The notes: a model not told the origin generated them from the letters alone. Counted from the stretch's first letter, positions 18,970 through 28,907 are shown. The stretch: 37,968 bases of DNA from Candidatus Aenigmatarchaeota archaeon (GCA_018920345.1 JAHLMN010000013.1:1-37968); one strand, 5' to 3'. Program-made: numbers and translations.

Positions 18970-20184
18970 TCACTCATGTATCTTTATTACATCTAATTCA
19001 ATATTTTTAACTTTATTGTTTAATAATTCTTGTATATTTGGCTTAGTCCTACCATTGTCTCCGTGTATAAGCTCTTTTATATACAAGCCTGACTGTGCTC
19101 TCACAATTAATTGAAGTTTTTTGTTGGATAACAATTTATATCTTATTTTTTTAACCTTTCTTTTTCTTAACATATCAGCTCTTCTTTGTAAAACTCTTAT
19201 AGGTGTCTGTTGGTTAATAATTGTACCTTCTAATGACTTGAGTTTTGATAAATCTTTTAAAGGTTTTGAAAATGTTATTATTGCCCTATATGTTTTATCA
19301 GGTTTTGCTGCTTTCAATTGCTTAACAACACTTCTATCAACAATCTTCAAGTCTTTCACTTTTACATATTTGTTTTTATTTATTTCCTTTAAAAGCTTCT
19401 TTAAATCAACTTTTCTTTTTTTAGGATTTATTACCTCTATAACAAAAGGCCTCCAACCAAGACAACGAACATCGACATCTTCTCTACCTTCACCATGAAA
19501 ACTTGTCTTTTCTCCATTTGTCTGTTTCAATAAAGGTTTTTCTATAACAGATTGTACTGATTTTTTATAAATTCTCGTCCTCCAATTACATTGAGGCATT
19601 TTTCTTGAAAATTTCTGATATCTGCCAAAGATAAAAATACTTCTAACAAGAAAAGTTATTCTTTTTTTGTTAAAATCATAAAGTATTGTTATATCGGGTG
19701 TCTTTCTATCAAGATCTTTTCCTGTTATTTTTGATATTATTTTACCTATCTCTCTGTTTATCTCTGTATTTATTGATTCTGCCCACTCTATACCATATTT
19801 TTCCCAAAACTCAACCTCTCTATTCATTAACTCATTAGGAGGATTTGTACCTACAAGAAATGTAGAAAATTCGTAATCTTTTATTTTGTCTATTATTTTT
19901 TTTGCTTTTTCTTCTAATTTTTCAAACAACCCATTACATAAATAACATTCTTCTTTTTCAGGTTTTAGCTTTACAAATCTAAAATTAATGCCATAAAAAT
20001 TTGTTTTTTTTATTTTCAATTCTTCGCCTGAATCTACCAAAAAAGCAATAAATGTTCTTATAACAAAACCTCTTTGTTTATTGCTATATCCAGAAAGCAA
20101 AGATGCTGTTTGTCTACCTAGGCAATGATCACATAAATAATGCTCTGATAATATTTCTTGTAAGAATTGCATCAAGCTTCTCAT
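18970..20184 (-). CDS. pus10: tRNA pseudouridine synthase Pus10 (Psi54/Psi55)
   Basis: CDHCLGRQ and CYLCNGLF zinc region; RTRIYKKSVQ; HGEGREDVDVRCLGWRPFVIEVINPKKR; HGDNGRTKPNIQELL. Confidence 0.95.
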   Translation of the reverse strand: MRSLMQFLQEILSEHYLCDHCLGRQTASLLSGYSNKQRGFVIRTFIAFLVDSGEELKIKKTNFYGINFRFVKLKPEKEECYLCNGLFEKLEEKAKKIIDKIKDYEFSTFLVGTNPPNELMNREVEFWEKYGIEWAESINTEINREIGKIISKITGKDLDRKTPDITILYDFNKKRITFLVRSIFIFGRYQKFSRKMPQCNWRTRIYKKSVQSVIEKPLLKQTNGEKTSFHGEGREDVDVRCLGWRPFVIEVINPKKRKVDLKKLLKEINKNKYVKVKDLKIVDRSVVKQLKAAKPDKTYRAIITFSKPLKDLSKLKSLEGTIINQQTPIRVLQRRADMLRKRKVKKIRYKLLSNKKLQLIVRAQSGLYIKELIHGDNGRTKPNIQELLNNKVKNIELDVIKIHE

Positions 20185-20732
20185 TCTTCTCGCCTATCTA
20201 ACTCATTTTGAATTATTGATATAACTTGTGAAGCAAGATAAATCTTTTTACCGACAGACATTTTTTCACCTTTTATATCTTCTTTTTTCAATCCTTTGTG
20301 ATCCCCTAAAATAAATAAGACATCTTTTTCAAAGATAAAATCTCTTATATCTTTTCCATCTTTGTCTAAAAAAATTATTTGTTTTTGTTTATTTTGTTGT
20401 TTCAAAAAATCTTCAAAACTTATATTATTTACTTCTATTCCAGGCATTTTTCTCCCCAATAAGCTTAACCTTATATGTGCAGCTACATTTCTTTCATCAG
20501 GATAAAGTCTTTTTAGTTTTTTTGGATCAAATGTTAAAAGTTTAGGGGGTGATGGTTTTCCTTCTAATAAAGCGTGAAAAATTGTATCTTTTCTTAATTG
20601 ATCTGATAGCCATAAACAAGCTGTCACAGCTCTACAAACAACATCCATTCTACCTGCTCCTGGTAAATCGTTTAGAGAAAAATCTCCTGTAACACCATTA
20701 GATTTAAGCAAAAATTCTCTCATAATTATCAT
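20181..20732 (-). CDS. trmY: tRNA (pseudouridine54-N1)-methyltransferase TrmY
   Basis: MREFLLKSNGVTGDFSLNDLPGAGRMDVVCRAVTACLWLS; LLGRKMPGIEV; FILGDHKGLKKED SPOUT features. Confidence 0.94.
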   Translation of the reverse strand: MIIMREFLLKSNGVTGDFSLNDLPGAGRMDVVCRAVTACLWLSDQLRKDTIFHALLEGKPSPPKLLTFDPKKLKRLYPDERNVAAHIRLSLLGRKMPGIEVNNISFEDFLKQQNKQKQIIFLDKDGKDIRDFIFEKDVLFILGDHKGLKKEDIKGEKMSVGKKIYLASQVISIIQNELDRREE

Positions 20733-22052
20733 TTAGAATTTCAAACCAAATTTCTTTGCTAATTTTGCTAGTTGCCCTCTTTTTAAAGAAGCTGTTCCGC
20801 CAACTTTCTTTATAACTTTTTTTGTAAGTTCATATTGTTTTAGTAAATCCCTTACATCTTTTTCTTGCACACCTGCGCCTTTTGCTATTCTTTTTACTCT
20901 AGATGCATGAATTATTTCTGGGTTTTCTCTTTCTTCTTTTGTCATGCTGTCAATAATATATTTGTATTTTTTCAATTTCTCCTCTTGCATATGAACAATC
21001 TCTTCTGGTAATGTTGTGCTTAAACCAGGAATCATCTCCATTATTCCACTTAAAGGTCCCATCTTTTGCATACCGGCTATTTGATCGTAAAAGTCTTTTA
21101 GCGTAAACTTACCTGAAATAATTCTTTTAGCATCTTCTTCTTTTAGCTCTGATTCTTTTATTTTCTCCATTAATGTTTGAAGATCGCCCATGCCAAGCAT
21201 TCTTGAAACAAATCTTACTGGATCATATTGCTCTAGCTGATCTAGTTTTTCACCTACACCTAAAAATTTGACTTTGGCCCCTGTTGCATAGCAAGAAGAT
21301 AAAGCTGCTCCTCCTCTAGCTGTACCATCCATTTTTGTTACTATAACTCCTGTTATACCAACTAGCTTGTTGAATTCTGCCGCTTGTTGACCTGCTACTC
21401 TACCTAGATCAGCAGGAATGACAAGCAAGACTTCATCAGGTTTGGCTATTTCTCCTAGTTTTTTTAGTTCTTGAGAAAGCTCTTTATCTAACGTATCTCT
21501 ACCGGCTGTATCAATAATTATAACATCACTTTTTTCAAATCTTTTTATACCTTCTTTAACAGCATTATATGGATTTCTTTCATCATCTATATGTATAGGC
21601 ACATTAAGCTGGTTTGCTATTTGTTTGAGCTGCTCTGTAGCAGCTGGTCTATGATAATCGCAAGCTATTAAAGCAGGCCGTTTGCCTTTTTTCTGAAAAT
21701 ATCTAGCTAGTTTACCAGCTGTCGTTGTTTTTCCGACACCATATAAACCCAGAAGCATTATCCTCCTTTTATCAGAAATATCTGATTTTTCTTTACCTAA
21801 CAAACCTACTAATTCTTCATAGACAACCTTTGTCACATGTTCTCTTAAAGTAAAGCCTGTTGGTATTTTCTCCTTAAAACATCGGTTTCTTATATTGTTT
21901 GACAATTCATAGACAAGTTTTACATCAACATCTGCTTGAAGTAATATTCTTTGCAAACCTTTTATTAGCTCTTCTATAGCATCCTTATCAATAGTAGATC
22001 TGCCTAGGATATTACTTACAAGCTCTGTTATCTTTTTACCAAAATCTAACAT
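20733..22052 (-). CDS. srp54: Signal recognition particle SRP54/Ffh GTPase
   Basis: LLGLYGVGKTTTAGKLARYFQKKG; DTAGRD; TKMDGTARGG; M-domain with LKDFYDQIAGMQKMGPLSGIMEMIPG. Confidence 0.97.
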   Translation of the reverse strand: MLDFGKKITELVSNILGRSTIDKDAIEELIKGLQRILLQADVDVKLVYELSNNIRNRCFKEKIPTGFTLREHVTKVVYEELVGLLGKEKSDISDKRRIMLLGLYGVGKTTTAGKLARYFQKKGKRPALIACDYHRPAATEQLKQIANQLNVPIHIDDERNPYNAVKEGIKRFEKSDVIIIDTAGRDTLDKELSQELKKLGEIAKPDEVLLVIPADLGRVAGQQAAEFNKLVGITGVIVTKMDGTARGGAALSSCYATGAKVKFLGVGEKLDQLEQYDPVRFVSRMLGMGDLQTLMEKIKESELKEEDAKRIISGKFTLKDFYDQIAGMQKMGPLSGIMEMIPGLSTTLPEEIVHMQEEKLKKYKYIIDSMTKEERENPEIIHASRVKRIAKGAGVQEKDVRDLLKQYELTKKVIKKVGGTASLKRGQLAKLAKKFGLKF

Positions 22053-22095
22053 ATTCTCTTTAAGATAAATGAAAAAAATAGTTTAAATATTAAAT

Positions 22096-23103
22096 CTAAA
22101 TCAAATTATTCACTATTTTTTCAGGCCTGTATTCTTCCAAATCTTTGTATTCTTGACCATTTCCTAAAAACAATATTGGTTTTTTAAGCACATAAGCAGC
22201 TGATATAATACTACCACCCTTGTTGGAGACATCATTTTTTGTCAATATTATTGCGTCCACTCCAACAGATTGATCAAACATTCTACATTGATTTATTATG
22301 TCATTACCAGTCATACTGTCAAGCACTAGAATCTTCAGATCAGGCTTGTTGACTCTTACTATTTTTTCAAGTTGATCCATCAAATTTTTGTTTGTATGAG
22401 CCCTTCCAGCTGTATCAGCTAAAACAACATCTATATTTTTTGCTTGAGCATGTTTAACAGCATCAAATATAACAGCAGCAGGATCAGCGCCATATTGATG
22501 TTTTATTATATTTATCTTTAGTTTATTGGCATGCTCTTCTAGCTGCTCTATACTTGCAGCTCTAAAAGAATCACCTGCAGCAAATACACAAGTGTATTTT
22601 TTAGATAAAAACCAATTAGCAACCTTGGCTAGTGTAGTAGTCTTGCCTGCTCCATTAAAGCCTAAAAAAACTAGTAAAGCCGGTTTTCCGTTTTTCTTTG
22701 CATTTTTAACTATTTCTTCTAGATCTATCTTAGGTGTGTTCACAGCATCATAGAGGGTTTTTCTCAGAGACTCTCTTATTTCTTGCTCTAGTTTAGATTT
22801 TTTGATATTTTTACCTACAAGATTCTTTTTCATATCTGCTTTTATTTTTTCTATTACTTCAACAGCAACATCTGCCTGTAATAACTCTATTTCCATTTCT
22901 TCAAATACTTCATCTAAAGTTTTTTCAGTGATTTCTATTTCAGTTATTTTTTTAATTATTTTTTCAGCAAAACTAGGTTTTTTTTCTCTAGTCTCTTTTA
23001 TTTTTTTCTCTCTTTCTACTTTTTCTTTACCTTTAACTTTTTCAGCTATCTTGCTAACAACACTATTCAACTTCTTCTTAAGAAAGTCAAACATTGACAT
23101 CAC
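22096..23103 (-). CDS. ftsY: SRP receptor FtsY
   Basis: [61 protein letters not shown]; charged N-terminal A-domain. Confidence 0.96.
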
Positions 23104-23519
23104 TCTTGAAGTTGCCTTTGTTTTTCAACAAAACTCCTTATTTCTGGCTCTAGCCTAACCAATTCATCTTGTATATTTATCATTTCTGTCTCTACTATAT
23201 TTAATGCATCTTCAAGAGTTTTTTTATTCTTTTCTATCATTTCCTTTGCTTTTTCTGTTTCAGTTTCTATGGCAATGTCTCTGCTTAAGGTGATTATAGT
23301 TTTTTTAGAATCATTTATACTAGCATTTATAAACACTCCGCCACCTAAAGGCACCAGAATATCCTTTTTATCCTTTATTTCTTCTAGACTTTGTGAAGAC
23401 ATATCTAGCTCTACTATTTTGCTTATCAAAAGTTGTCTTCTACTATTAAGCATTCTTATTTTATCACTCAAGAGTTGATATCTGCTTATTTTTTCCTGTG
23501 CTTCTTTTAGACTAACCAT
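23100..23519 (-). CDS. pfdA: Prefoldin alpha subunit
   Basis: Coiled coil with central [15 protein letters not shown] beta-hairpin; coupled to ftsY as in many archaea. Confidence 0.93.
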
Positions 23520-23586
23520 AAAATCCTCTCTAAATCATAACGTGAAAATATAAATAAAAAGCCTTTTATATAAAGAATTAGTTTAT

Positions 23587-24684
23587 ATGAAAAAAATAGT
23601 TATTTTCACAGCCATAACAGGCCATATGAGTCTTGCCCAAGCTGCTAAAAGTTTTCTTGAAGACTTGCCTAATAGTGAGATAAAGATAATAAATTTGATA
23701 GAAGATAGGTTTGCCTGGGGTTTTTACAAGGTTTCTTATAGGTTTATGCCATTTTTATCTAAAATTCCTTATGAAATAACTAAAAATAATAACATGGCGG
23801 AAATGATAAGAAGCTATTTTATAACAAAGTATAGGAAAAAAATTCTAAATGTATTAAAGAATGAAAAACCTGATGTGGTAATAACCACTTACTTTGGTTA
23901 TATACCTGTTTTAGATGAAATAAAACCTATATCAAATTTTGGTTTCATTAATATTATTTCAGATCCTGTTACTATTCATCCTTTAATATTTTCAAGGGAA
24001 GCTGATTATAACATTGGATATGGAAAATATTGTGTTAAAATGGGTAAAAAATTAGGATTAAAAAATGTATTATCTGCTGGTTGGCTTGTAAGGAAAGGTT
24101 TTTTTGATAAAATAGATAAAGAAAAGATAATAAAAAAGCATAAACTTGATAAAGTTTTTACTATTTTGGTTTGTGGTGGAAGTGAGGGTAGTAATGCAAT
24201 AGTTTTGTTACTACCATTTTTATTCTTCACAAAAATGGAAAGAGAATTTCAAATAATATTTATATGTGGTAATAATAAAGCATTAGAAAAAATAATAGAG
24301 CAGACATACAAGTTTGCTAAGACCATAAATCCAAATCCACCTAAAATTCTAGTAAAAGGCTTCACAAATGAATTAAATGAGTTTATGGCTGTTTCTGACC
24401 TAGTTGTAGGTAAAGCTGGGCCGAATTTAATCTTTGAAAGTGTTTCTATGAAAAAACCATTTTTAGCAATTACTCATATAAGTGGCCAAGAGGATGGAAA
24501 TATTGAAATGATAAAAAAAATGAAATTAGGTTGGGTTGCTGAAGATCCTGTAACAGCTGGAAATTTAATTAAAAAAATAATAGAAAAACCTAAAATTCTA
24601 GAGAAATTTAAGCATCTAGAAAAATATTCTAAAGAAAATTTTGAGACAGGACAAAAACTAAAAGAATTGGTAAGTAATTTTTAG
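23587..24684 (+). CDS. MurG/MGDG-synthase-like (GT28-type) glycosyltransferase
   Basis: ITGHMSLAQAAKSFLED; VCGGSEGSN; VKGFTNELNEFMAVSDLVVGKAGPNLIFESVSMKKPFLAI. Confidence 0.85.
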   Translation: MKKIVIFTAITGHMSLAQAAKSFLEDLPNSEIKIINLIEDRFAWGFYKVSYRFMPFLSKIPYEITKNNNMAEMIRSYFITKYRKKILNVLKNEKPDVVITTYFGYIPVLDEIKPISNFGFINIISDPVTIHPLIFSREADYNIGYGKYCVKMGKKLGLKNVLSAGWLVRKGFFDKIDKEKIIKKHKLDKVFTILVCGGSEGSNAIVLLLPFLFFTKMEREFQIIFICGNNKALEKIIEQTYKFAKTINPNPPKILVKGFTNELNEFMAVSDLVVGKAGPNLIFESVSMKKPFLAITHISGQEDGNIEMIKKMKLGWVAEDPVTAGNLIKKIIEKPKILEKFKHLEKYSKENFETGQKLKELVSNF

Positions 24685-25151
24685 ATATCTAATCTCAAAT
24701 CCTCTTTTGCAACATCCCTCAAAAGTCTTATCAAATTTACTAGACTTTTTTTCTTTATTGCTATTGCTCCTACTGAACGATATTTGCTGCTTGCTCTTAT
24801 CAAATTATCATGTTTAGTCTGATTTATCCTTATAATCTCTTCTTCGTCAGCATAATAGGGTTTGAAAATATCTATCCAAAGGGTATCTTGCTTTCCCTGA
24901 TCTATTTTTCCAACAAATTTACCTTCTCCAACATAATAGAATATTTTGGCAGCTCCTTTTTCTTCATAATTGACTCTTTTTTCTATTAAAAGTTTTTCAA
25001 GAATTTTAGTAACAGTATGTCTGTTTAGCTTTAATTTATCGGCTATTTCTGTTATTGTCAAACCTCTAATGTTGTTTTTCAATAAATCAATGATTTTAAA
25101 AGTGTTTTTAGTATCATATTCCACATTTCTTTGCTCTTTTTCTGTATTCAC
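24681..25151 (-). CDS. Winged-HTH transcriptional regulator
   Basis: IIDLLKNNIRGLTITEIADKLKLNRHTVTKILEKLLIEKRVNYEEKGAAKIFYY. Confidence 0.82.
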   Translation of the reverse strand: MNTEKEQRNVEYDTKNTFKIIDLLKNNIRGLTITEIADKLKLNRHTVTKILEKLLIEKRVNYEEKGAAKIFYYVGEGKFVGKIDQGKQDTLWIDIFKPYYADEEEIIRINQTKHDNLIRASSKYRSVGAIAIKKKSLVNLIRLLRDVAKEDLRLDI

Positions 25152-25240
25152 AAAAACTCACCTCTAATATTATTTATAAATCTCAGCTTAAATGTATTAT
25201 TATTAGTGTATATACATTAAAGAATATAAAAGGTGGTTGT

Positions 25241-25942
25241 ATGACTACGATAAGTTTGTATAGATTTAATGAATGTTTGCCTAAAGAACAAATAATAAAG
25301 CTCTTGGATGGAAGAAAAGAGAATGGTTTTTGGTTTAGAGCAAAACAGTCAAGATTTCGTGAAGGAGAAATAGAAATAGATGTTTGGTATGAAGAGGATA
25401 TAGAAATAGGTATGCATAGAGTTTTTGCAGATGAGGCTACAGAAATAGTACAATATCTTAGAGAAAATGGAAAAGAGAAAGTAATAAGAAAAATATATTG
25501 TTTTATAGATGTGGATAAAAAGACACTAGAAATATACAGAGGTTATGATATATTAACAGAAAAAATAAAGCAAAAGTTAGAGAAGGTTTTATCAACAAAA
25601 TTTGTTGCCTTCTCTTTGAGTTCACAAGCATTAATAGATATAGTAAATAACCACAGTAGTGAATTGAAGCAAGCAATGTTCAAATATATACATGGTTTGT
25701 GGTATAGTATAATAAGAGGGAAACATCTAGAAAAAAATGAAAAGTATAATAGTTATTTGCAGACAAAACCAGATTCATTAAGAGTCATATCTTTTGTGCC
25801 AAAGATAAAATACATGTCTCCAAGAGAATACATGGTAACATTAAATGCAGATAAAGGAACTATAAAAATGGCAGATGGATATTTCAAGTGGAAACCAAGA
25901 TTTGAGGTAAAACAAATAATTGATCTACTAGTGTCTCTTTGA
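25241..25942 (+). CDS. Conserved-unknown/hypothetical 233-aa protein coupled to a PIN protein
   Basis: Long ORF with normal composition and an AGGTGG element upstream of the ATG; ATGA-type 4-nt overlap with the next ORF. No family recognised. Confidence 0.75.
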   Translation: MTTISLYRFNECLPKEQIIKLLDGRKENGFWFRAKQSRFREGEIEIDVWYEEDIEIGMHRVFADEATEIVQYLRENGKEKVIRKIYCFIDVDKKTLEIYRGYDILTEKIKQKLEKVLSTKFVAFSLSSQALIDIVNNHSSELKQAMFKYIHGLWYSIIRGKHLEKNEKYNSYLQTKPDSLRVISFVPKIKYMSPREYMVTLNADKGTIKMADGYFKWKPRFEVKQIIDLLVSL

Positions 25943-26418
25943 TTTTTATGAGAGTTTATTTGGATACAAACATTGTTTTTGGTTTTTTTAAAAGATTTTT
26001 GGAAAGCAAATTTATGAAAAAACAATTTAGACTGCCTGAGAAAATGTTGATAGCAAATAAAGCCAAGGATGTTTATATTTCTGAGCTAGTATTATCAGAA
26101 GTTGTATCTGGAATGAAGAAATGGTGTGAAAAAAATGAGATAAAATTAAGCAAAAATGAAATAGAAAGCTTAGTTCAAGAATTTAGAAAAGAATTCAAAA
26201 TAAAAATATTGAAAAAGGTTGAAATAAAGGATTTGTTTTTACTAGTAAATTATGGGATTGATATAAATGATGGAATTCATTTAGAAATTTCAAAAAATAG
26301 AGACATGGTATTTGTTACTGATGATAAAAGGTTATATGAAGCGGGAAAATATTTTTATGGTAAAGTTTTGAGTTTTCATGAATTTAGAAAATTAGTAAAT
26401 GGGCCAACGCAGAATTGA
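25939..26418 (+). CDS. PIN-domain ribonuclease (VapC-like)
   Basis: MRVYLDTNIV; SELVLSEV; NDGIHLEIS; FVTDDKRLY: the four acidic PIN positions. Confidence 0.85.
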   Translation: MIFMRVYLDTNIVFGFFKRFLESKFMKKQFRLPEKMLIANKAKDVYISELVLSEVVSGMKKWCEKNEIKLSKNEIESLVQEFRKEFKIKILKKVEIKDLFLLVNYGIDINDGIHLEISKNRDMVFVTDDKRLYEAGKYFYGKVLSFHEFRKLVNGPTQN

Positions 26419-26471
26419 ACTGCGCTCTCAGCCTTGTAAGGGCTGCGTCCTAGCCGATAGACTATTGGCCC
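26400..26471 (-). tRNA. tRNA-Val (TAC)
   Basis: Minus strand: GGGCCAA ... CAGCC-CTTACAA-GGCTG ... GCGCA-GTTCAAT-TCTGCG ... TTGGCCC plus A73. Confidence 0.93.
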
Positions 26472-26497
26472 ATGAGATATTTGATTATTTTATGAAT

Positions 26498-27097
26498 TTA
26501 GTTTTTATCTTTTTGTCTCTTATATTTCTCTCTTGTTATTTCTAAAAACATTTCCTCTCTTCCATCTGGTGATGCTATATATAGTTGATTAAAGCCTAAT
26601 TTTTCATGAAGCCTTCTTGATGCTTCATTATCTGAATAATGAGAAGAAAATATTTTGTCAAATTTTTGTTCATTAAACAAATAATCAAAAAGGAGTTTTG
26701 CGGCTTCTGTTCCATATCCTTTTCCTCTTTCTCTTCCAAGCATTATCTTTAAATAGCCTATTCTATCCTGATCTCTGTGAGATTCATTGAAAGGTGTTAA
26801 TTCATCTCCTTCAACTACAACAGAAATATCACCTATTGGCTCTAAACCTGTAGGTGTCTTGAGATATATAATAAAATGAAGCTCTTTTTTACCCTTCATA
26901 TATTCATTAAATAAATCGTCTATATCAGAATCAGTATAATGATATGTTTCTCCAATTCCTTCTCTAACTTCTTGGTCATTATTTAACCAATCTCTATATG
27001 TTCTTCTTAACTCCTTATCTAACCCAACCTCACTGGTTGGTATTAGAACTACATGCTCACCTTCTAGTCTTTTCAAATTGTAATTCATAAAATTCAA
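26498..27097 (-). CDS. GNAT acetyltransferase (RimJ/RimL-like); start may be 27088
   Basis: IGYLKIMLGRERGKGYGTEAAKLLFDYLFNEQKFDKIFSSHYSDNEASRRLHEKLGF. Confidence 0.88.
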   Translation of the reverse strand: MNFMNYNLKRLEGEHVVLIPTSEVGLDKELRRTYRDWLNNDQEVREGIGETYHYTDSDIDDLFNEYMKGKKELHFIIYLKTPTGLEPIGDISVVVEGDELTPFNESHRDQDRIGYLKIMLGRERGKGYGTEAAKLLFDYLFNEQKFDKIFSSHYSDNEASRRLHEKLGFNQLYIASPDGREEMFLEITREKYKRQKDKN

Positions 27098-27132
27098 TAA
27101 AACTTAAAGCTTTAATTATTTTTAAGATTATT

Positions 27133-27390
27133 ATGTTTAGAAAAAATGAAGAAGAAAGGTTTGATATAATACTTGTCAAGCCAGAATTAAGGGCTTTAAG
27201 AGATATAAAGAGGGAAGAGCTGGAAGATAAAGTGGATGAAATTTCAAAGCAAGTTAATCTATTATCAAAATACATGAATCATTTATCTAGAAAGATTGAT
27301 GATGCTTTGACACTTATTAAAGTACAAGAAGAAAAGATAAAGGATCTAGAAAGTAGGATAGAAGCTTTAACAGCTAGAGAGATTGAATAA
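27133..27390 (+). CDS. Small coiled-coil protein
   Basis: Heptad-rich 85-aa ORF divergent from the GNAT gene; overlaps the 3' end of the HAD gene by 17 nt. Confidence 0.55.
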   Translation: MFRKNEEERFDIILVKPELRALRDIKREELEDKVDEISKQVNLLSKYMNHLSRKIDDALTLIKVQEEKIKDLESRIEALTAREIE

Positions 27391-28021
27391 ATTCTTTTGT
27401 TATTTCTTTATAATCTTTTATTTGTTTTAAAACTCCTGGATATTGAGGATCTTGTAAATATGGATTGTAAAGAGTTATTACTTTCATACCTGCTAGTTTA
27501 GCTGATGTAAAGCCTGTTGGCGTATCCTCAAAAACTAGACACTCTTCTGGCTTTACTTGAAGCATTTTGGCTGCTAATAAATATCCTTCTGGATCAGGTT
27601 TAGGTTTTTGTATATCTTCTCTTCCTATTATTACATCAAAATATTTCAAAATGTCAAATTTTTCTAATGTTTTCTTCAAAAATTCTTTTTTATTTGGTGA
27701 ATATAATCCTATTTTTATATTCAAAGAATGAATAGTTTTTATTATCCTTTTTGCGCCCTTTCTTAATTTTATTTTATCTAAAGCAATAGAGAGAAAGTGT
27801 TCATATGCATCTTTAGTGATTTTATCAATATCATAATCTTTTTTGTCTTTTAGCAATATCTTTGTTTTTTCAGCATAGGTCATACCAGCCAATAGGCCGA
27901 TTTGTTTTGGAGTAACTTCTACGCCTGTATTTTCCTTTATTGATTTAGCTAAAGATATGCAATGCAGTTCTTCTGAATCTACAAGAGTACCGTCAAAGTC
28001 AAATATAACTGCCTTAATCAT
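27374..28021 (-). CDS. HAD superfamily phosphatase (beta-PGM/GPH-like)
   Basis: VIFDFDGTLVDSEELH; GLYSPNKKEFLKKTLEKF; KPKPDPEGYLLAAKML...CLVFEDTPTGFTSAKLAGMKVI. Confidence 0.94.
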   Translation of the reverse strand: MIKAVIFDFDGTLVDSEELHCISLAKSIKENTGVEVTPKQIGLLAGMTYAEKTKILLKDKKDYDIDKITKDAYEHFLSIALDKIKLRKGAKRIIKTIHSLNIKIGLYSPNKKEFLKKTLEKFDILKYFDVIIGREDIQKPKPDPEGYLLAAKMLQVKPEECLVFEDTPTGFTSAKLAGMKVITLYNPYLQDPQYPGVLKQIKDYKEITKEFIQSL

Positions 28022-28055
28022 ATCTTTATAAAATGAATGAAATTAAATAAAAAAT

Positions 28056-28289
28056 TTAACACTCTTCTAGATCTTTTATAAGTATAGCTGTATAAAGCCA
28101 TAATACACCTGTGATGAAAAAGAGTACTAGGGATATTAGAATCATCACTATAGCATCTTCTAATGTTACTTGGGCAGAAACTTCAGCTTTGCTTGCTATT
28201 GACGCTGCCAACAAAGCAGTCATAGCACCTAATAGAATGAGCAAAACAACTTTTCTGGCTAAAAATTGGTCTATCCTTTTTCTTGGCAT
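28056..28289 (-). CDS. Small two-TM membrane protein
   Basis: 77-aa ORF with hydrophobic segments VVLLILLGAMTALLAASIA and IVMILISLVLFFITGVLWLYTAI. Confidence 0.55.
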   Translation of the reverse strand: MPRKRIDQFLARKVVLLILLGAMTALLAASIASKAEVSAQVTLEDAIVMILISLVLFFITGVLWLYTAILIKDLEEC

Positions 28290-28322
28290 TAGTTAAAATT
28301 TGGTAAAACTTATAATTAAAAT

Positions 28323-28586
28323 TTATAGGCCTCTTGTCATTTCTATTATATCTACTGTTTGCACACCTGGTAGTTTTTCTATCTCTGCTGCTAACTTGTC
28401 TGCCTCGCCTTCTATTTCTGGCAAAACCTTTACCATTTTTATAGCATTTAGCCCAAAAGCTATTGGCTCTATTTCAAGTTTTTGAGGTTTAAATTTTTGC
28501 AGAGCCTTTTTTAGTTTTTCTATATCTACTTCTAAACCTTCAGGCGTTATCTTATAAGTGACAATAACAGTAGCTTGTCCCATCAA
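28323..28586 (-). CDS. ef1b: Elongation factor 1-beta (aEF-1beta)
   Basis: IVTYKITPEGLEVDIEKL...EPIAFGLNAIKMVKVLPEIEGEADKLAAEIEKLPGVQTVDIIEMTRGL. Confidence 0.95.
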   Translation of the reverse strand: MMGQATVIVTYKITPEGLEVDIEKLKKALQKFKPQKLEIEPIAFGLNAIKMVKVLPEIEGEADKLAAEIEKLPGVQTVDIIEMTRGL

Positions 28587-28768
28587 GGTCCCTCAAAGCC
28601 ACACTTGGGGCATTTATAAATATTGGATAGTCTTCTACATTTAGAGCATCTAAATATATCTTGCTCACCACATTTAGGACATTTAAAATGGACAAAAGTT
28701 GTATCACCTAGCAAATTTGTTTTGCAGCTAGTACAAAACATCCATTTTTCGCCTACTTGAGTATTCAA
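28583..28768 (-). CDS. Small zinc-ribbon (HVO_2753-like) protein
   Basis: CTSCK...FKCPKCGEQDIFRCSKCRRLSNIYKCPKCGFEGP; four CxxC motifs; coupled to aEF-1beta. Confidence 0.9.
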   Translation of the reverse strand: MNTQVGEKWMFCTSCKTNLLGDTTFVHFKCPKCGEQDIFRCSKCRRLSNIYKCPKCGFEGP

Positions 28769-28833
28769 ACAATCACCTTTAGCTATAATACTTTTTTCTT
28801 TTAGGTTTAAAAGTTTATTAATATATCGGTATG

Positions 28834-28907
28834 GCTCCCGTAGTCTAACCTGGATAGGACAGGGCCCTGCGGAGGCTCTAATCCGAGTTCAAATCTCGGC
28901 GGGAGCA
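28834..28907 (+). tRNA. tRNA-Arg (GCG)
   Basis: GCTCCCG/CGGGAGC acceptor with A73; anticodon arm GGGCC-CTGCGGA-GGCTC; T-loop TTCAAAT. Confidence 0.94.
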
